From assembly GCA_034766995.1 (NCBI GenBank), contig CM068313.1:32563496-32627495 (forward strand): a stretch of 64,000 nt of DNA, given 5' to 3'. The notes below the pieces were generated by a model. That model searched no databases, had not been told where the DNA came from, and saw only the letters and a list, made by a program, of their open reading frames with translations. Below are positions 15,850-28,661 of this stretch, one piece after another. The DNA comes from Acanthacorydalis orientalis (lineage: Eukaryota; Arthropoda; Insecta; Megaloptera; Corydalidae). Numbering within the stretch: position 1 is the stretch's first letter; each line of letters opens with the position of its first letter. A program made the position numbers and the translations under genes.

Positions 15850-16140
15850 TGCGTTGTCACGTCATGTCCCTTGGTTGTTGGTCTTGGAGTGTGTCGTCGT
15901 TGGTCGTTTTCTGCGCTGCACACCGGAGACACGCAGATCGATACAAGTTACACCTCGCCCTCCAAGACCCCAACTCATCGAAGCGCTGAGTAGCGCCAGC
16001 AACACACTAACCGCACGTTGGCGGAGAGATAGGTATAAGCCGACTGATATACGATGGTGGTGTTTTAAATAACAACAAAAGCATCTCGCGTTTCCCAGAT
16101 GCGACTTGATCTACACAGTAAAGATGCGCTAGAAGAGTAC
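15850..16140 (+). other. GC-rich island, candidate promoter/5' exon
   Basis: A stretch of about 290 bp with roughly 50% G+C and many CpGs lies abruptly inside DNA of about 20% G+C. A long open frame runs through part of it (about 15,854-16,072), but it lacks an early ATG and resembles no family I know. A separate ATG frame of about 41 codons starts at 15,864. Donor-like sites occur near 16,031 (GTATAAG) and about 16,143 (GTAAAT). I infer a promoter plus 5' non-coding exon that could splice to the strong acceptor at 17,515-17,516. It could also be an enhancer or an unrelated exon. No transcription evidence is available. Confidence 0.4.
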
Positions 16141-17222
16141 GGCAGTAAATTTTTCAGTACTATTATTATGTCCTCGTCGTTTTAATAATAAAGTTTCTTT
16201 CGAAAATTACGAATTTAAGTTTATTTTATTGGAAAATTGAAATTTGAAAAGATGATTTCATTATACGTTGCTGTTCGTTCGTACACGTACTTATATTCGA
16301 TTTTGTTGGTGGAACGTTTATGGGAACTTGTATTAGCAGAAAACGTATATTTGAAAAGATGAAAAAGTAATTGTACTCGACGACTAAATAAAACATTTTT
16401 TTCTATCACATGACACATTACATTTTTATAATATTTTAATTCTAAATTGAAGTATGTATTAAGATTTTTATTATTGTCTAAGATTAATAATCCTTTAATA
16501 AACCTTTATAATTAATTTATAAACCTTTTCATATTAAAAAAAATATTTTCCGATAAAAATATATATTTATTAGATTAATTAAAATATAGCTGCTCTTGAT
16601 TTTTTTCATTATAAACATTTATATACGTATGTATGAATGTAAATAAACATTATCTTCCATCTTGGCTGCTGGATAAAGATATTTCTAATTTATTCCTATT
16701 TTTAACAACCAACCTTCCCATTTTCAGTACGTTCCTAATATTATTATCCCAGCTCATCGTGACTTTCTATCTCCCTTGCTTTATTTCTTAATTCAGTCAA
16801 TAATTTCTATTGTTTTCGCTTCTTGTAATATATTCCGCTCGCTTTAATTTGCCTCTTTACACCTGCAATTATATTTGCGACTCCTATCGATTTTAGTACC
16901 AATTATATTCTTCTTCTGCTTCTTCTTATTTCTTACATATATACTTCATTGCTACACTGTATTAACAGAAACCGACAACTTACTTTTCCATTCAAGACAC
17001 GCGTATAACGTCTATACCTAAAGTCAGATAATATATATTATTCAAATACTTGTCAAAGTAGAATCTTCGATTTAAAAATTCTTCTAAATGAACTGCGTCC
17101 TTCTGTTGTCTTTATAAAAACTTTTTTAATAAATTATCCACCATTGCCAATACTAGCCCAATTCAACACGTCTATTTTTATTCCTTTATTTTAATTCCTT
17201 TCACATAAACTCATAAAGTATT

Positions 17223-17228
<6 letters not shown>

Positions 17229-17273
<45 letters not shown>
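17229..17273. repeat. (AT)n microsatellite
   Basis: AT array within the presumed intron upstream of the micropeptide exon. Confidence 0.95.
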
Positions 17274-17275
<2 letters not shown>

Positions 17276-17631
17276 CGTATTTTATAAGAGTACTTTTTTA
17301 ACAAAGAAACATTTCTCATTACTTCATCTCTTTAGTAACAACGAATAAATTTATTTTTTTATTTAGAAACAACGCATAATACCCAACAATTTTCCATGAC
17401 CGAAAATAGAACATTTATAAAACATCTGTGCAATAAATAATATTACTTCCTTATTATATGCTTGACAACTATTTGAAAATTATAATTACAAGAATGCTGA
17501 TTTTTTCTATTTTCAGAAAATCGAAAATCCGTTCCTACATGCTGTGTCGACAACACTTGGTGACAGGTATACAGAAAATGTGGAGAACATTTACAAAATC
17601 ACCATCAAATTCATAATAGAAACACTTATCA

Positions 17632-17757
17632 ATGGTTTCAACAATGCCAACGTCAGCCCAAATCCTGCGACGAACAACGCCACGTGAACGCCAGCGTCGA
17701 TGTGTGAAACTAATTGTGATACCAGTGATAACAATTATAATTATTGTCATAACTTAA
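17632..17757 (+). CDS. putative 41-aa tail-anchored micropeptide
   Basis: An ATG frame of 41 codons ending in TAA. The frame is closed upstream by a TAG at 17,617-17,619, so this ATG is the start; a second Met is residue 5. Residues 1-23 are polar and strongly basic (R13 R14, R18, R20, R22 R23). Residues 25-41 form one hydrophobic run rich in Ile and Val with a central Pro31, ending at the C-terminus with no charged tail. This predicts a tail-anchored single-pass membrane peptide. R13-R14-T15-T16 fits an RRxT kinase site. By hand count 38 of 66 bases at 17,641-17,706 are G or C, far above the neighbourhood, suggesting selection on the codons. A strong pyrimidine tract and AG at 17,515-17,516 would make this a last exon; AATAAA at 17,842 would end it. 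The architecture resembles phospholamban-type SERCA regulators, but I cannot assign it. The overlapping minus-strand frame is judged a shadow. Confidence 0.5.
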   Translation: MVSTMPTSAQILRRTTPRERQRRCVKLIVIPVITIIIIVIT

Positions 17758-17841
17758 CGAATTTTCTATGTAAATTGTTACCAATCCACAGAATGGCTAC
17801 GACATCGTATCTAGTCGGTTTACGTTTCTAAGCGTAAATCA

Positions 17842-17847
17842 AATAAA
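17842..17847 (+). terminator. candidate polyadenylation signal of micropeptide gene
   Basis: AATAAA 85 bp after the micropeptide stop, with a second at 17,871. Such hexamers are common in this AT-rich DNA, so the support is positional only. Confidence 0.35.
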
Positions 17848-20138
17848 TCTATATTGTTTGTCGTACAAATAATAAATATTTGACTTGTATTTGATAAAAC
17901 GCTTACTTGGGGCAATTCATTCAAAAACCATAGCAAATAAATATGTAACAGTAATGAAGTTATTCAATAACAGAGAATGGCACTTAAATTTACCTTGGAC
18001 GGTTATATTAAATGTTGGTGTTTCCGTATCTTATTTGTTTGTCAAACATTTCTTTCGATTTCACTCTTAAATAAATGTTTATTGACGTTCAAGCATACAC
18101 TACACCACAAAGAACAAAATATAGTATAAATGTTCAAATAACTACTTATGTCTGTTCATTCGCACAATAAACGTATCAAACACACTAAACTACGTATCGA
18201 AAGTACCAAAATGTGTTGAAATATTCAAAAGGCAACATTATGACATTCATCGATATTAGTGATAATACTCGAATTAGGGAATAAGTTAATCTGGAACAGA
18301 TCATTCTTTTAAAGAAATTTACAATATTCTGAATACTATAACACTATTATCTCTTTTTTTCTAATTTTCTTCGCTTATATTTTATGTTTATTAGATTTGT
18401 AACATCAACGATAATGAAAATATATTTTTTAAAACCATAATGTTATATTTGATATGATTTTATTTATAAAATACTTTTCTTATAGAATAATTCTACAACT
18501 TTTAAAGCGAAATCGATTATATAGTCATTAGATTCTTTTTTATATAAATAATATTACGTATTTTTTTATATAAAAAATAAGTTTTATCACTTTTAATATT
18601 TATTTTTCTGTGCATATAAACTCCTATTGTATTTTTTTTAAAAAAAATATTACAAAATATTACTTCTTGTTTTTAGAGTAACAAATAATGTTTTCTTATA
18701 CTTTATAAAAAAATCAATAAATAATTATTGATTTTATATTATTTACAATCAAATCACAATCTAAATAGTACTTATTGCATATTTAAAATAATTTTACATT
18801 TTCTAAATCATTCTATTTTCACATCACTGTAATTTTTGTAATAATTTCATTATTCAACCTATAGAAATACATTAATATATTGTTTTTATATTTTTTCATT
18901 ATTTATTTTTATAATAGATAATATTATATTTTTTAATTATACATAATATTGTTTTTATAACTTTTCACTTTCCACATTTACTCACTGTACACTTATTAAA
19001 GAAATTTTAATTCATTATCATATTTCTTAATTATTATACTTATATTAAAACAAATATAACATTTTACAATACTTATATTCAATTTGATAAAAAAAATACT
19101 TGTTATTAATTTATTTCCTCGCTGATAAAAATCATGAAATCATATCCATTATTCGAAATTTAATTTAAAAAAACGTAGCAGAAACGTAATTACTTACTCT
19201 CAATCTCCTTCCTTGTTATAGACTTTATAAATAACGACCAATCGATTTTATTACTTTCATCATATCATTTACTAAATATGATTATTAGAACTTATATACA
19301 TGTGTATATAATCTGTATTACAGTTTATAGAAACAATTCGATTCGAACCAAAATTTTGTATAATATTTTAAATATTCATTCTTACATTTCGCTGAAATAA
19401 TACTCGGATTATTTATTTCGTCGAAAGCGTTTTCTGAAATGTAATTAGCGGAATTATATATCAGTGAACGGGAAGAACTCTGTTCCCTAATTCCAAACAA
19501 TGGCTGTGGAAATATCGGCTTATTGTGACGCCATTAAGAAATAACGATCACTGATATGCCTTAATATAAATACTATTCAATAGTGTCATATCCGACTGAA
19601 ATTTGTACAGAACAGACATTACGGAACAGCCATGAAGATTTTATGATATCAGGTCTATTAAGTATAAAACAATATAGTAAAATAATAATGCACTATGTTT
19701 AATTATCTACTATTTATTATTCTATGAAAAAAACTTGATGTTATATGTGAGTTTTGTTTTTTACGATCGATATCAACATTCATTCTCTTCGGATATTTTT
19801 TAGACTCAGAATTCAAGATCTACATGAAGATTATAAAAGTCGAAGTCGGATTTAAAAGAAATGAACTCACATGTAACCTATAGAATCCGCATTTTTATCA
19901 CAAGATGTCAACAATTAATAAAATTCCATTTATATATCAAATCATGTAATTAAATTACGATTTAAACTAAGGATATTTGTCTTCCGTAGACAATAAAGAT
20001 CTCCACTCGACAAATACATATTTCAAAAATTTTCAAAATTCATGTTAAAAAAGGACTGTAAATTTCCATTTTTTAGAATAGAAAACATTTTTTCAGTCAT
20101 GAACCTGATATAAACATACTTTCAGTTCATCATCTTTT

Positions 20139-20169
<31 letters not shown>

Positions 20170-21011
20170 ACTATGATTTATACTTTTATATATGTCGAGA
20201 GTTCAAAATAACATCAAAATACATTTAGCCTCCTAATATGATTATTATTTAAAATAAACAAACGTAAAAAAAAATATTAAAAAAATGTATATAGATAACT
20301 TTATAATAGTTCGTCTATTATTTGAACTCTTGTTATTCACATACAGTTAAATTTAGATAATTGCATATAGAATTGATATACCATTAATGATTACTATTTT
20401 TATGCGCTATTGTTATTATGTATAATATTCATAACTAAAATATAGTGAAGAAATACAAAAATTAAATATACCTGATACGATAATCTTCTTGGACAAGCGG
20501 TTTTTATAAACATTGAAATGAATGATAAATTTTTAAATAATACTATCAAATTCTTTAAAACAAGTAACATGAACATATAAAATAAACCTAATGATGAAAA
20601 ATGGTATCGACAAGAGATATACATTTCAAAGCACAATGTATGTATTTAAATATAAATATAGCAGTTTGTAGAAAGAATAATAATTAAAATTTATTTTATT
20701 AAATATTTCGATAATAGGTAATAAATAGAAGAAGGATGTACCAAGGAAAAATCAAAGACATACGTATTTAATAAACATATTTAGATTGATTCATATATTT
20801 GACAGAAACTCGGAGATTAATAGAAACAAATATTTTTCCAATAAATAAATTATTTAAGATATATGTTTATACATTAATTCTGATCATGTTCCAATTGCAA
20901 TATATTGATTCAATAAATGTATTATTTTAAGTCAAAGTAAATATGTCAATTAAATGTACATTTGTTTATAAAAATTTAAATTTTATGGAAGAATTATGAT
21001 CAATTATATTG

Positions 21012-21012
<1 letters not shown>

Positions 21013-21042
<30 letters not shown>

Positions 21043-21045
21043 GAT
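21013..21045. repeat. (GATA)n microsatellite
   Basis: About eight GATA units with one AATA variant. Confidence 0.95.
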
Positions 21046-21104
21046 TTCGTCTTGAAGTATATTTATTCTCCTTTTAATATATCACGTTCTGAATAAACTG
21101 AATA

Positions 21105-21137
21105 ACTGTAGATATTGTCCTTAGTAAATATTTCTTT

Positions 21138-21169
<32 letters not shown>

Positions 21170-21195
21170 AAAGAAATATTTACTGAGGACAATAT

Positions 21196-21202
<7 letters not shown>
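21105..21202. repeat. near-perfect 98-bp inverted repeat
   Basis: The left arm starts ACTGTAGATATTGTCC and the right arm ends GGACAATATCTACAGT. About 35 bases pair outward from an AT-rich loop, with a single mismatch (CCTTAG against CTGAGG). The right arm runs into a long (AT)n array to about 21,251. Transcribed from either strand it would form a long stem-loop. It may be a fold-back MITE, a small-RNA precursor, or a palindrome produced by replication slippage. Confidence 0.85.
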
Positions 21203-21254
<52 letters not shown>

Positions 21255-23639
21255 GTTGATTTTAAAATATTTCAAATTTTAATAACATTTTAAATCTAAA
21301 AATAAAAGTCTCACACTAATTTATATGAAAAATATTTACATTCAATAAAAATTTTATAATTAATGTTCAAATACGTCATTTCATTTTCCATGCTATTAAA
21401 TTTCATCCGAATAGTTTTATATATTTGTATAATTGTATCAAAAAATAATTATAAAATTAAATATAAATATCCTAATAAATGTCATGTGGTTTTGAATGTA
21501 GAACGGAATATAAAAGTTTATAACTGATTTCATTAAATTTTATAGCTTTATACAATACAATTACGAGTCTATTTGTAGCGTTAGGCTGCATTCTAAATAG
21601 ATTTAATAATTTAGTTAACACTTTAGCTGAAACATATATTCAAAAATTATAATATTAAATATATTTATTGAAATTGATTGCTTAGTTTTTATGTGAATAA
21701 AGTTATTATCAATGAATAAATTACCAAAAGAAAATTATTTGAGGATATATAATCATTCCGCACTAATTTGTAATAAGAGCTTACTTATATCGTTTCCAAA
21801 ATTAAGTGCTGTAGTTCATTGATAAGCATAACGGATTGTAATCAGTAAGTCGTGAAATCAAATGTGAACTCATGACCTTTTGTTAGTTTTCATTAAACGC
21901 GTAATATTCTAAAATAAATAATAAAATGCAACATTTTAAAATAGCATTTTACATCAATTATTATCTTTGAAATCATGGATTAATATTAAAAGATTAATTG
22001 TGAAAAGTAATTGTTATGCTGAAGGTAGAATCTTAGCTCTTTACCATAAAAATAGATTGTGTTTTCTCTTTCAGTTAAACTATTTATAATTTTGCATAAA
22101 ACATAAATCTTTTAATAAAGCTTAAATCGTGTTACTGATAGTAAAATTGAATCTATTTTCAGTTAAACTATACATTTTTCACTTTTAATCAAACTTGTAC
22201 AAATAATACTGTTTATCAATGACAAAGAGATAATTGTTGTAAAATGATAGAGTAAGAAGTTTAGAGGACATAAAACTATTCACACATATTCAATTATTAA
22301 AAAAATAATAATATTTGCTTGCATCATAAATGTACTATAAATTATCGTAAATATTTTTGTAATCCTCTAAGCTTCTTCTTATAACTAAAATAATTTTATA
22401 CAGTATAAAATACTGTATATTATATCAGATTTGTTGGCTTTTAAATCATGTTTCTATATAATTAGCAAAATGTTTCTTCATAGATTTATTTTGAGAAAAA
22501 ATATACATATTCTTAACGTATAAAGCAAATATTAGAAGTAGTGCTTAGAAAGGATTCAAAGTTAATCCTTCAAATCGTGTAATTGTTTGTAAACAATGTT
22601 AATATAGGTAGTCTGAAAATCTGTATATATATATATCTAATATATATATATATACAGATCTACAAATAATTACGAAAATATATTTATAAGAATTAGCTGT
22701 TGTTTATATTAAATAAAATGTAACATATATTAATGCCAAACTTAACATATTTTTTACAATTAACTTTAACAAAAATCGATAATTTTTTTATTATTACAAA
22801 AGAACGACATTGTTCTTTATTTTAAATATATGCATATTAAATTTAATGTTTATATCTCATCTCAATTAATATACGAACACAAAAATATAATATATTTGTA
22901 ATATTTCCAGAACATTAATTATAAAATTGTTTGAAAAATACGTGAATATTTTTAAAACCTAGAATATAAAATATGAAATTTATAAATATTATATATTATT
23001 TTATTTTTTTTTAAAAAAGAAAACTGAAATTCTATAACATAGTAGTTTTTAAATGAGCAATTTCAAAAATTCGCATTTTTATTGAAATTATGGATAAATA
23101 TTTAAACTGCCAGTATTTAGATGCATTTTATTTCTACGTCTACGTTTCTTTCAAAATACATTTCTTCTAAAAATAACTTATTTCGACTCATAAACTACCA
23201 TACTTTTGTATACTTTGAATAAATCATGTAATAATATTTTTTTAATCATGAAATATTTTTTCGTCGTCAGCATTTATAGAATCAATATATTAGAATAGGA
23301 ATTAATAAATAAATGTATATCTGAAATATCGTCTTTTTTGATTTGATTTTATTGAATTATAATCCAAGTTATTAATTTATCTAGTTGCAGTAATATTTTC
23401 TAATTAAATAAATTATTTTCTTTATTTCATTATAATAGTAATTTCCACACAAATATTCTTTAATTTATTACAATTTTTAAAACGAATAAATATCATGCTT
23501 TAGAATAATGAATACCCAATACTTGATTGATGTAAATGCACAAAAAACTTAATTCAATTTTGTTGAGGCAATGTTTTTATTTTTTTAAAATTAACTATTC
23601 CAATGATCATTTTCTCATTAAAAAATATTTGAACCTTAT

Positions 23640-23694
23640 GTGTATATATATATAATATATATATATATACACACATATATATATATATATGTAT

Positions 23695-23748
<54 letters not shown>

Positions 23749-23761
23749 TTATATACATGTA

Positions 23762-23800
<39 letters not shown>
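23640..23800. repeat. complex (AT)/(GT)/(CA) microsatellite block
   Basis: Alternating blocks of AT, CA, GTAT and GT units over about 160 bp. Confidence 0.9.
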
Positions 23801-23803
<3 letters not shown>

Positions 23804-24039
23804 CAAAATTCTTTATTAAGCTATACATATATAATATACATCTACATGTATAGAATTTACCCTAAATAACTTCACGCAAACACGTACATTCTAAAAGTTT
23901 TCTCAGTATAACTACTAACACCCTTACCTACTATATAACATATGACAATAGCCTTTAAGCTGTTTCTTTAGTAAAAGGCTCATCTAACAAGAAACATAAA
24001 TACGGAATTACTTTCAAGATTATTTTAAAGGCAAACTCC

Positions 24040-24182
24040 TTTCATGTATGTGTATACATATACATACATAAATACACACATGCAGACATACATGCATACA
24101 TACGTACATACATACATACATACGTACATACATACAACATACATACATCATACATACATACATACATACATACATACATACA

Positions 24183-24258
<76 letters not shown>
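24040..24258. repeat. (CATA)n tetranucleotide array with (TA)n tail
   Basis: More than 30 CATA units, with CGTA and CAAC variants in the older left part, become perfect from about 24,150 and grade into TA. All open frames here (Tyr-Ile-His-Thr and Cys-Met-Tyr-Val repeats) are repeat artefacts. Confidence 0.95.
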
Positions 24259-24259
<1 letters not shown>

Positions 24260-24563
24260 CATTAAAGATTATAATACTTAGAATATACCCATCCTGCATA
24301 TAATTTTTATTATGTAGAATTTTTATCCATATAAATTAATTACTTTTATAATCACAAAGTCATAAATCTTATGTTTAAAATTAAATCTGAATTAAGAAAT
24401 TAATAGATAATATATTTATTTATTCTAAATCATTGATATATTTACAGAACTTAAAACCACTTAACTGTCTTTTAACGATACTAAACAACGTATAATCTTA
24501 GTAAAACTAAACGCAATATTAAGTAAATGCTTATTTATTTAGTTGCAAAATCCCTCTTTTATA

Positions 24564-24569
<6 letters not shown>

Positions 24570-24606
<37 letters not shown>
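24570..24606. repeat. (AT)n microsatellite
   Basis: AT array; the adjacent frame is an artefact. Confidence 0.9.
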
Positions 24607-24608
<2 letters not shown>

Positions 24609-27600
24609 CTTATTAGTCTCATAAATACATATATGAATGTAAATATACATTTAATAATAATGCTAATGTAAAAATATAATAAATTATATAACAATAAATT
24701 ATCTATTGTCAATTTAAAATATTTACAAAAGCTAAAATTGTAAACAAAATCAATTTCTTCTCTATTCATTTCTAAAATATCTACTATTTCAAGTGATTAC
24801 TTTGAGTGTCACAACAATAAAAAATATATCATATTCGATCATATTTAATTATTAATTGCTGTTTAAAATTTACATAGCAAAATTTAACGTTTTAAAATGT
24901 AAAAAAAAAATAGAACCTCGAAGAGAATGTATACCTCTACAACATTTATTAATTTCAAGAATATTTTATTTTGCAGTATTTGCAAATGAATTAAATATTG
25001 GAAAATAATGATTTAATTGAAATAAATATAATCGCGCTGAAATCGAACTGATTTTTTAACGAAAATAAACCTAACAATATGTGGAAAAATTATAAATGTG
25101 ATGGTGTCATTTATATTTATTATTTATTTATAATGACATAGAGACTTTTTTCAAATAAAAGCCTAATGTAATTACATTAAAGATTTCACAATCGCTTCAT
25201 CAATTTAAAACTCAAGTACTATATATGTATGACCAATGAGAAAACGATCATTTCTTTCACTGTATTATTAAATGTGCTTATAATGTACACTTACATAAAT
25301 AATAGTACTATTTGTAAATGTATTTAAATCGCAACATAAATGTACCGAATATTTTGTGTTCAAAATATTACAAAGTAAATATAAATGAATGTAAAACAAC
25401 TTTTAAATAACATTTCCGAACATATTTAAGCTTACATCGTTAACATAATATTTTCCTAAAAGAATAATTTCACAAAAATAACGTTTTAATTTTGAATTGA
25501 AAACGCTTCTCATTTCTTTTTGTCTGTTTGAATCTCTCAATATTAATGAGGTCTACAGATTAACTTTCCGAATGTGTTCCTTAATAAAATTCCACAAAGT
25601 AAATACTAACTGATAATTATAAAGTGAAAACAAATTACATTAGTTTAATTCCATTGAAAATTATATTCGCTTTGCGATTTATTCAACACCTGATAATCCC
25701 ATAAACTCAATCTGGAACATGTCATGTGTAAATCTATTATATGTGAATAGCTTTTGCCATTTACTGTTTCCCGTACGTAAGCATAAGACAATTTATAGAA
25801 AGGCGTAACTTTAATTTATACAAACATTTCATTTGGACGATTTGATATGAAGTATTTCTGTTTCACAGACATACGTGATTTTCAATTAATTATTCATAAA
25901 TATTTATGCATTAGCTACGTACTATTTTTATAGGTTAAAACAATTCATTTAAAGGTACTTTATTATTAACTCAAATAATATGTATTTAAGAAATTTATAA
26001 TACCAATGCAATGATATTTTTTTATAAAAACTAAAATTAAAAAGTAATTATATTCTTTGATAAGAAATAACAATTAATCATATCAATGCCATAAATGCTT
26101 TTAATATATTTCTATTTTTTTCCATACGCAACATTTTAAAATAGTCTTACAAAAATATATGAAAATGAAATATAATTTATAAGAAAAAATGAACACTTTC
26201 TTTTATTGTTATCTAAGATAAACATTTAATTACGAGTTAATTGTAATTAGGCAATTACATATAATTATTCATAGGAAGAAAATATAACTGATTTGAATTA
26301 GTTTTTAATTATCGTATAATAGTTCTAATTTTTTATTTAAATAAAAGCAAAGTTACTTATTATAATTATAGTACTTAAACTTATTTTAACAAAAACAAAC
26401 TTAAATTTCTTTTATAAGAGCTCAAATTGTTTTTAAAAATACGTGTCTTACATTTATTTACTTTTTGGAGAGTTATTTTTAATCACTGCTGAATTCTATA
26501 AATGCTCTTAATAAATAAAAAACATTATGTAGATTCAATTGGACTTTTACTATTATAATCATTGCTGTTATCTTAAAAGCAAAGTATATAATCAATGATT
26601 TATTACAAACAAATTAAGTTACTGCCTAAACGCACTGAAAACAGAATAAATGGCAACAGCTACGATTTCGGTGCATATAAGCATTTAACTGTCAATTTTA
26701 AATGTTAAGCTAGTAGCTAACGTCTAGTCAATAACTGTAGGACATATTCCGTAATATATTTGTAACGCCTAAATGGCAAGACAAGTGACTTTAACGTGTA
26801 TAATAAACTCTAAGATGTAAATATATCGTAAATGATCATAAAGTGTTATGTTTGATTAACTCCATAAATGTTAAGTAAAATATAACATATACCTAAGATA
26901 AAATGTACATGTCTAGACGTGAACTATGATAATAGAATTTGTTATTTGATTGTTAACTGAACTATGGATGCATAAAACTGGATGTCAATAACGAGATTTT
27001 CTTAAGGTCGAATAATTTCATGAATAATGATCGTTTTTCTCATTTCGCTGAACGTTCTGAATTGAAATGAGTAGTACTTATTGATTTTTGTTTTCGAGTA
27101 CAAGAATTTTAGAATATTCATTATCTTTAAGTAGTGATTTGCATTATATGAGAATTTTATGAAAGGTTCCTATACTTCTTGAATAAATGGCGAAACTTTT
27201 CAGACCGATGCACGTGAAGCCGGTGAGAAGAAAACGGACATTCAGAATTTTCTTTCGACTTTAATACAATCTCGTTATTATAAAATAAACTGAATATAGA
27301 TGTAAATTTCATCATTATATATACATTATTTACATACCATTCCATTTTTATACATACTTTCACTTATTTTGGAATGTTATTGGGAACAGTTTTATTTGTA
27401 TGTATAAAAACAAACAGCCTTAGTGTCCGAAATAAAATGTATGTAATTATTGTACCATACACTAATGTTTGATTTTAATCCTTATATTATATTTTGAAAA
27501 AATAGTCCTGCAAAATGAATAAAAAAAAGTTGATATTGTAAGTAAGTATACATACATTAAATACATAATAAAACGAATAAATAAATTGTTATATAACGAA

Positions 27601-27633
27601 TAAGCATATAATAGTAAAAAATTAAATATAATA

Positions 27634-28251
27634 TTAGCTTGGTGCAAAAATAATTGCAGTTTTTACGTATCGAGAATATAAACACATATATCAGTTAAAA
27701 ATTACAACTATTAATCAAAATAAAAACCATTTGCCTGCATACATTTCTCTCCACAAGTTTGTTTATTGCTACGAGATATAATTCTGGAGTACTGGAATTA
27801 ACAGTGGACTGGTCTTGGAATTAACACTAAACCTGGAATTACTTATTTGTAAATTCACAAAATTAATACAGCACACATCTTTGATGAATTAGTTTAATTC
27901 TGTTTAATATGAAACACAATATAATCTCTAACATAATTTCAAAAAAGTTTAATTAAAACATGTGTTAATATTCTTTGGAATTATTTAAGAAGTTTAGACA
28001 TTATCAAATTATTCAAATAGTACGTAACAATATATTTAAATGTATTAAAAAAATTACATTACAATCTTTCCCCCTACTTCAACTTGTCACAAGTTCTCGA
28101 CGTGCTGACCGTATCATCAAGGAAACGCGAAAACATAATTTACTCAACACATTTATACGTGATGACAGGTATGACGCCAGGTGGTATGAAAATGCTAAAT
28201 GTGGTTTATGGGCTATACCACAATCAACAAAATGGCATTGCATATGCATTG

Positions 28252-28309
<58 letters not shown>

Positions 28310-28566
28310 GCATGTGTGTAAATAAATGTTACGCTTCATATTTTTATTTTTATAAAAGTACATACAAACATACTTTGTTGTTTTTCAGTTCTATAGAATA
28401 ATAAATGAAGTTAGTACATCATGAGTTTAATAATTTTAAGCAAATATACATTCACACATTTATATTACAGTATATCCATACAATTCTTTATATTTGTACA
28501 TCATACTTGAAATATGTATGTTATTACTGCAAAATGTATCGATAAACTGCAATTACTACCTTGAAT
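27634..28566 (-). mobile_element. decayed mariner-like DNA transposon
   Basis: At 27,634 a TTAGCTTGGTGCAAAAATAA terminus, preceded by TA, matches the mariner-family terminal inverted repeat. A degraded inverted counterpart, AAACTGCAATTACT, lies at about 28,543-28,560. On the minus strand close to the 27.6 kb end, residues resembling the conserved transposase C-terminus (a Trp followed later by Ala-Asn-Gly and Tyr-Phe) can be read only with a frameshift. Farther in, around 28,190, a motif like the family's PDLAPSDYHL signature appears in altered form. The copy is interrupted by stops, frameshifts and an (AT)n array at 28,253-28,311, so it is inactive. The left TIR is secure; the right boundary and internal matches are tentative. 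Confidence 0.6.
28253..28311. repeat. (AT)n microsatellite inside the mariner remnant
   Basis: AT array with one GT interruption. Confidence 0.9.
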
Positions 28567-28649
28567 CGATATCTTTAGATAGTTACACAAAAACATTTAA
28601 TTATTCAAAAAATGTAAAATCATTTTATCTCTCTTTTTAATTTTATCCA

Positions 28650-28661
28650 TTTAATTTCATT
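28650..28661. repeat. target-site duplication, left copy
   Basis: TTTAATTTCATT, identical to the 12 bases at 29,081-29,092. Together they bracket the LINE-derived insertion. Confidence 0.65.

Larger units (their letters stand above)
18070..27630. other. gene-poor AT-rich intergenic DNA
   Basis: No convincing gene. Open frames are short and AT-biased or cross microsatellites. Notable contents are the hairpin at 21,105-21,202, microsatellites at 21.0, 23.7, 24.1 and 24.6 kb, and a GC-richer 25-codon frame at 27,186. A patch at about 19,400-19,640 is mildly less AT-rich, with no identifiable product. Confidence 0.65.

Noticed and set aside
17535..17750. 71-codon minus-strand frame over the micropeptide exon
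   Set aside because: The plus-strand frame has the ATG context, acceptor and poly(A) signal, and membrane-peptide design; the minus frame is its shadow.
23607..23828. Long Tyr-Ile frame
   Set aside because: Made by the compound AT/GT microsatellite.
24044..24262. Open frames on both strands rich in Tyr-Ile-His-Thr or Cys-Met-Tyr-Val
   Set aside because: They are read-through of the CATA/TA tetranucleotide array, not genes.
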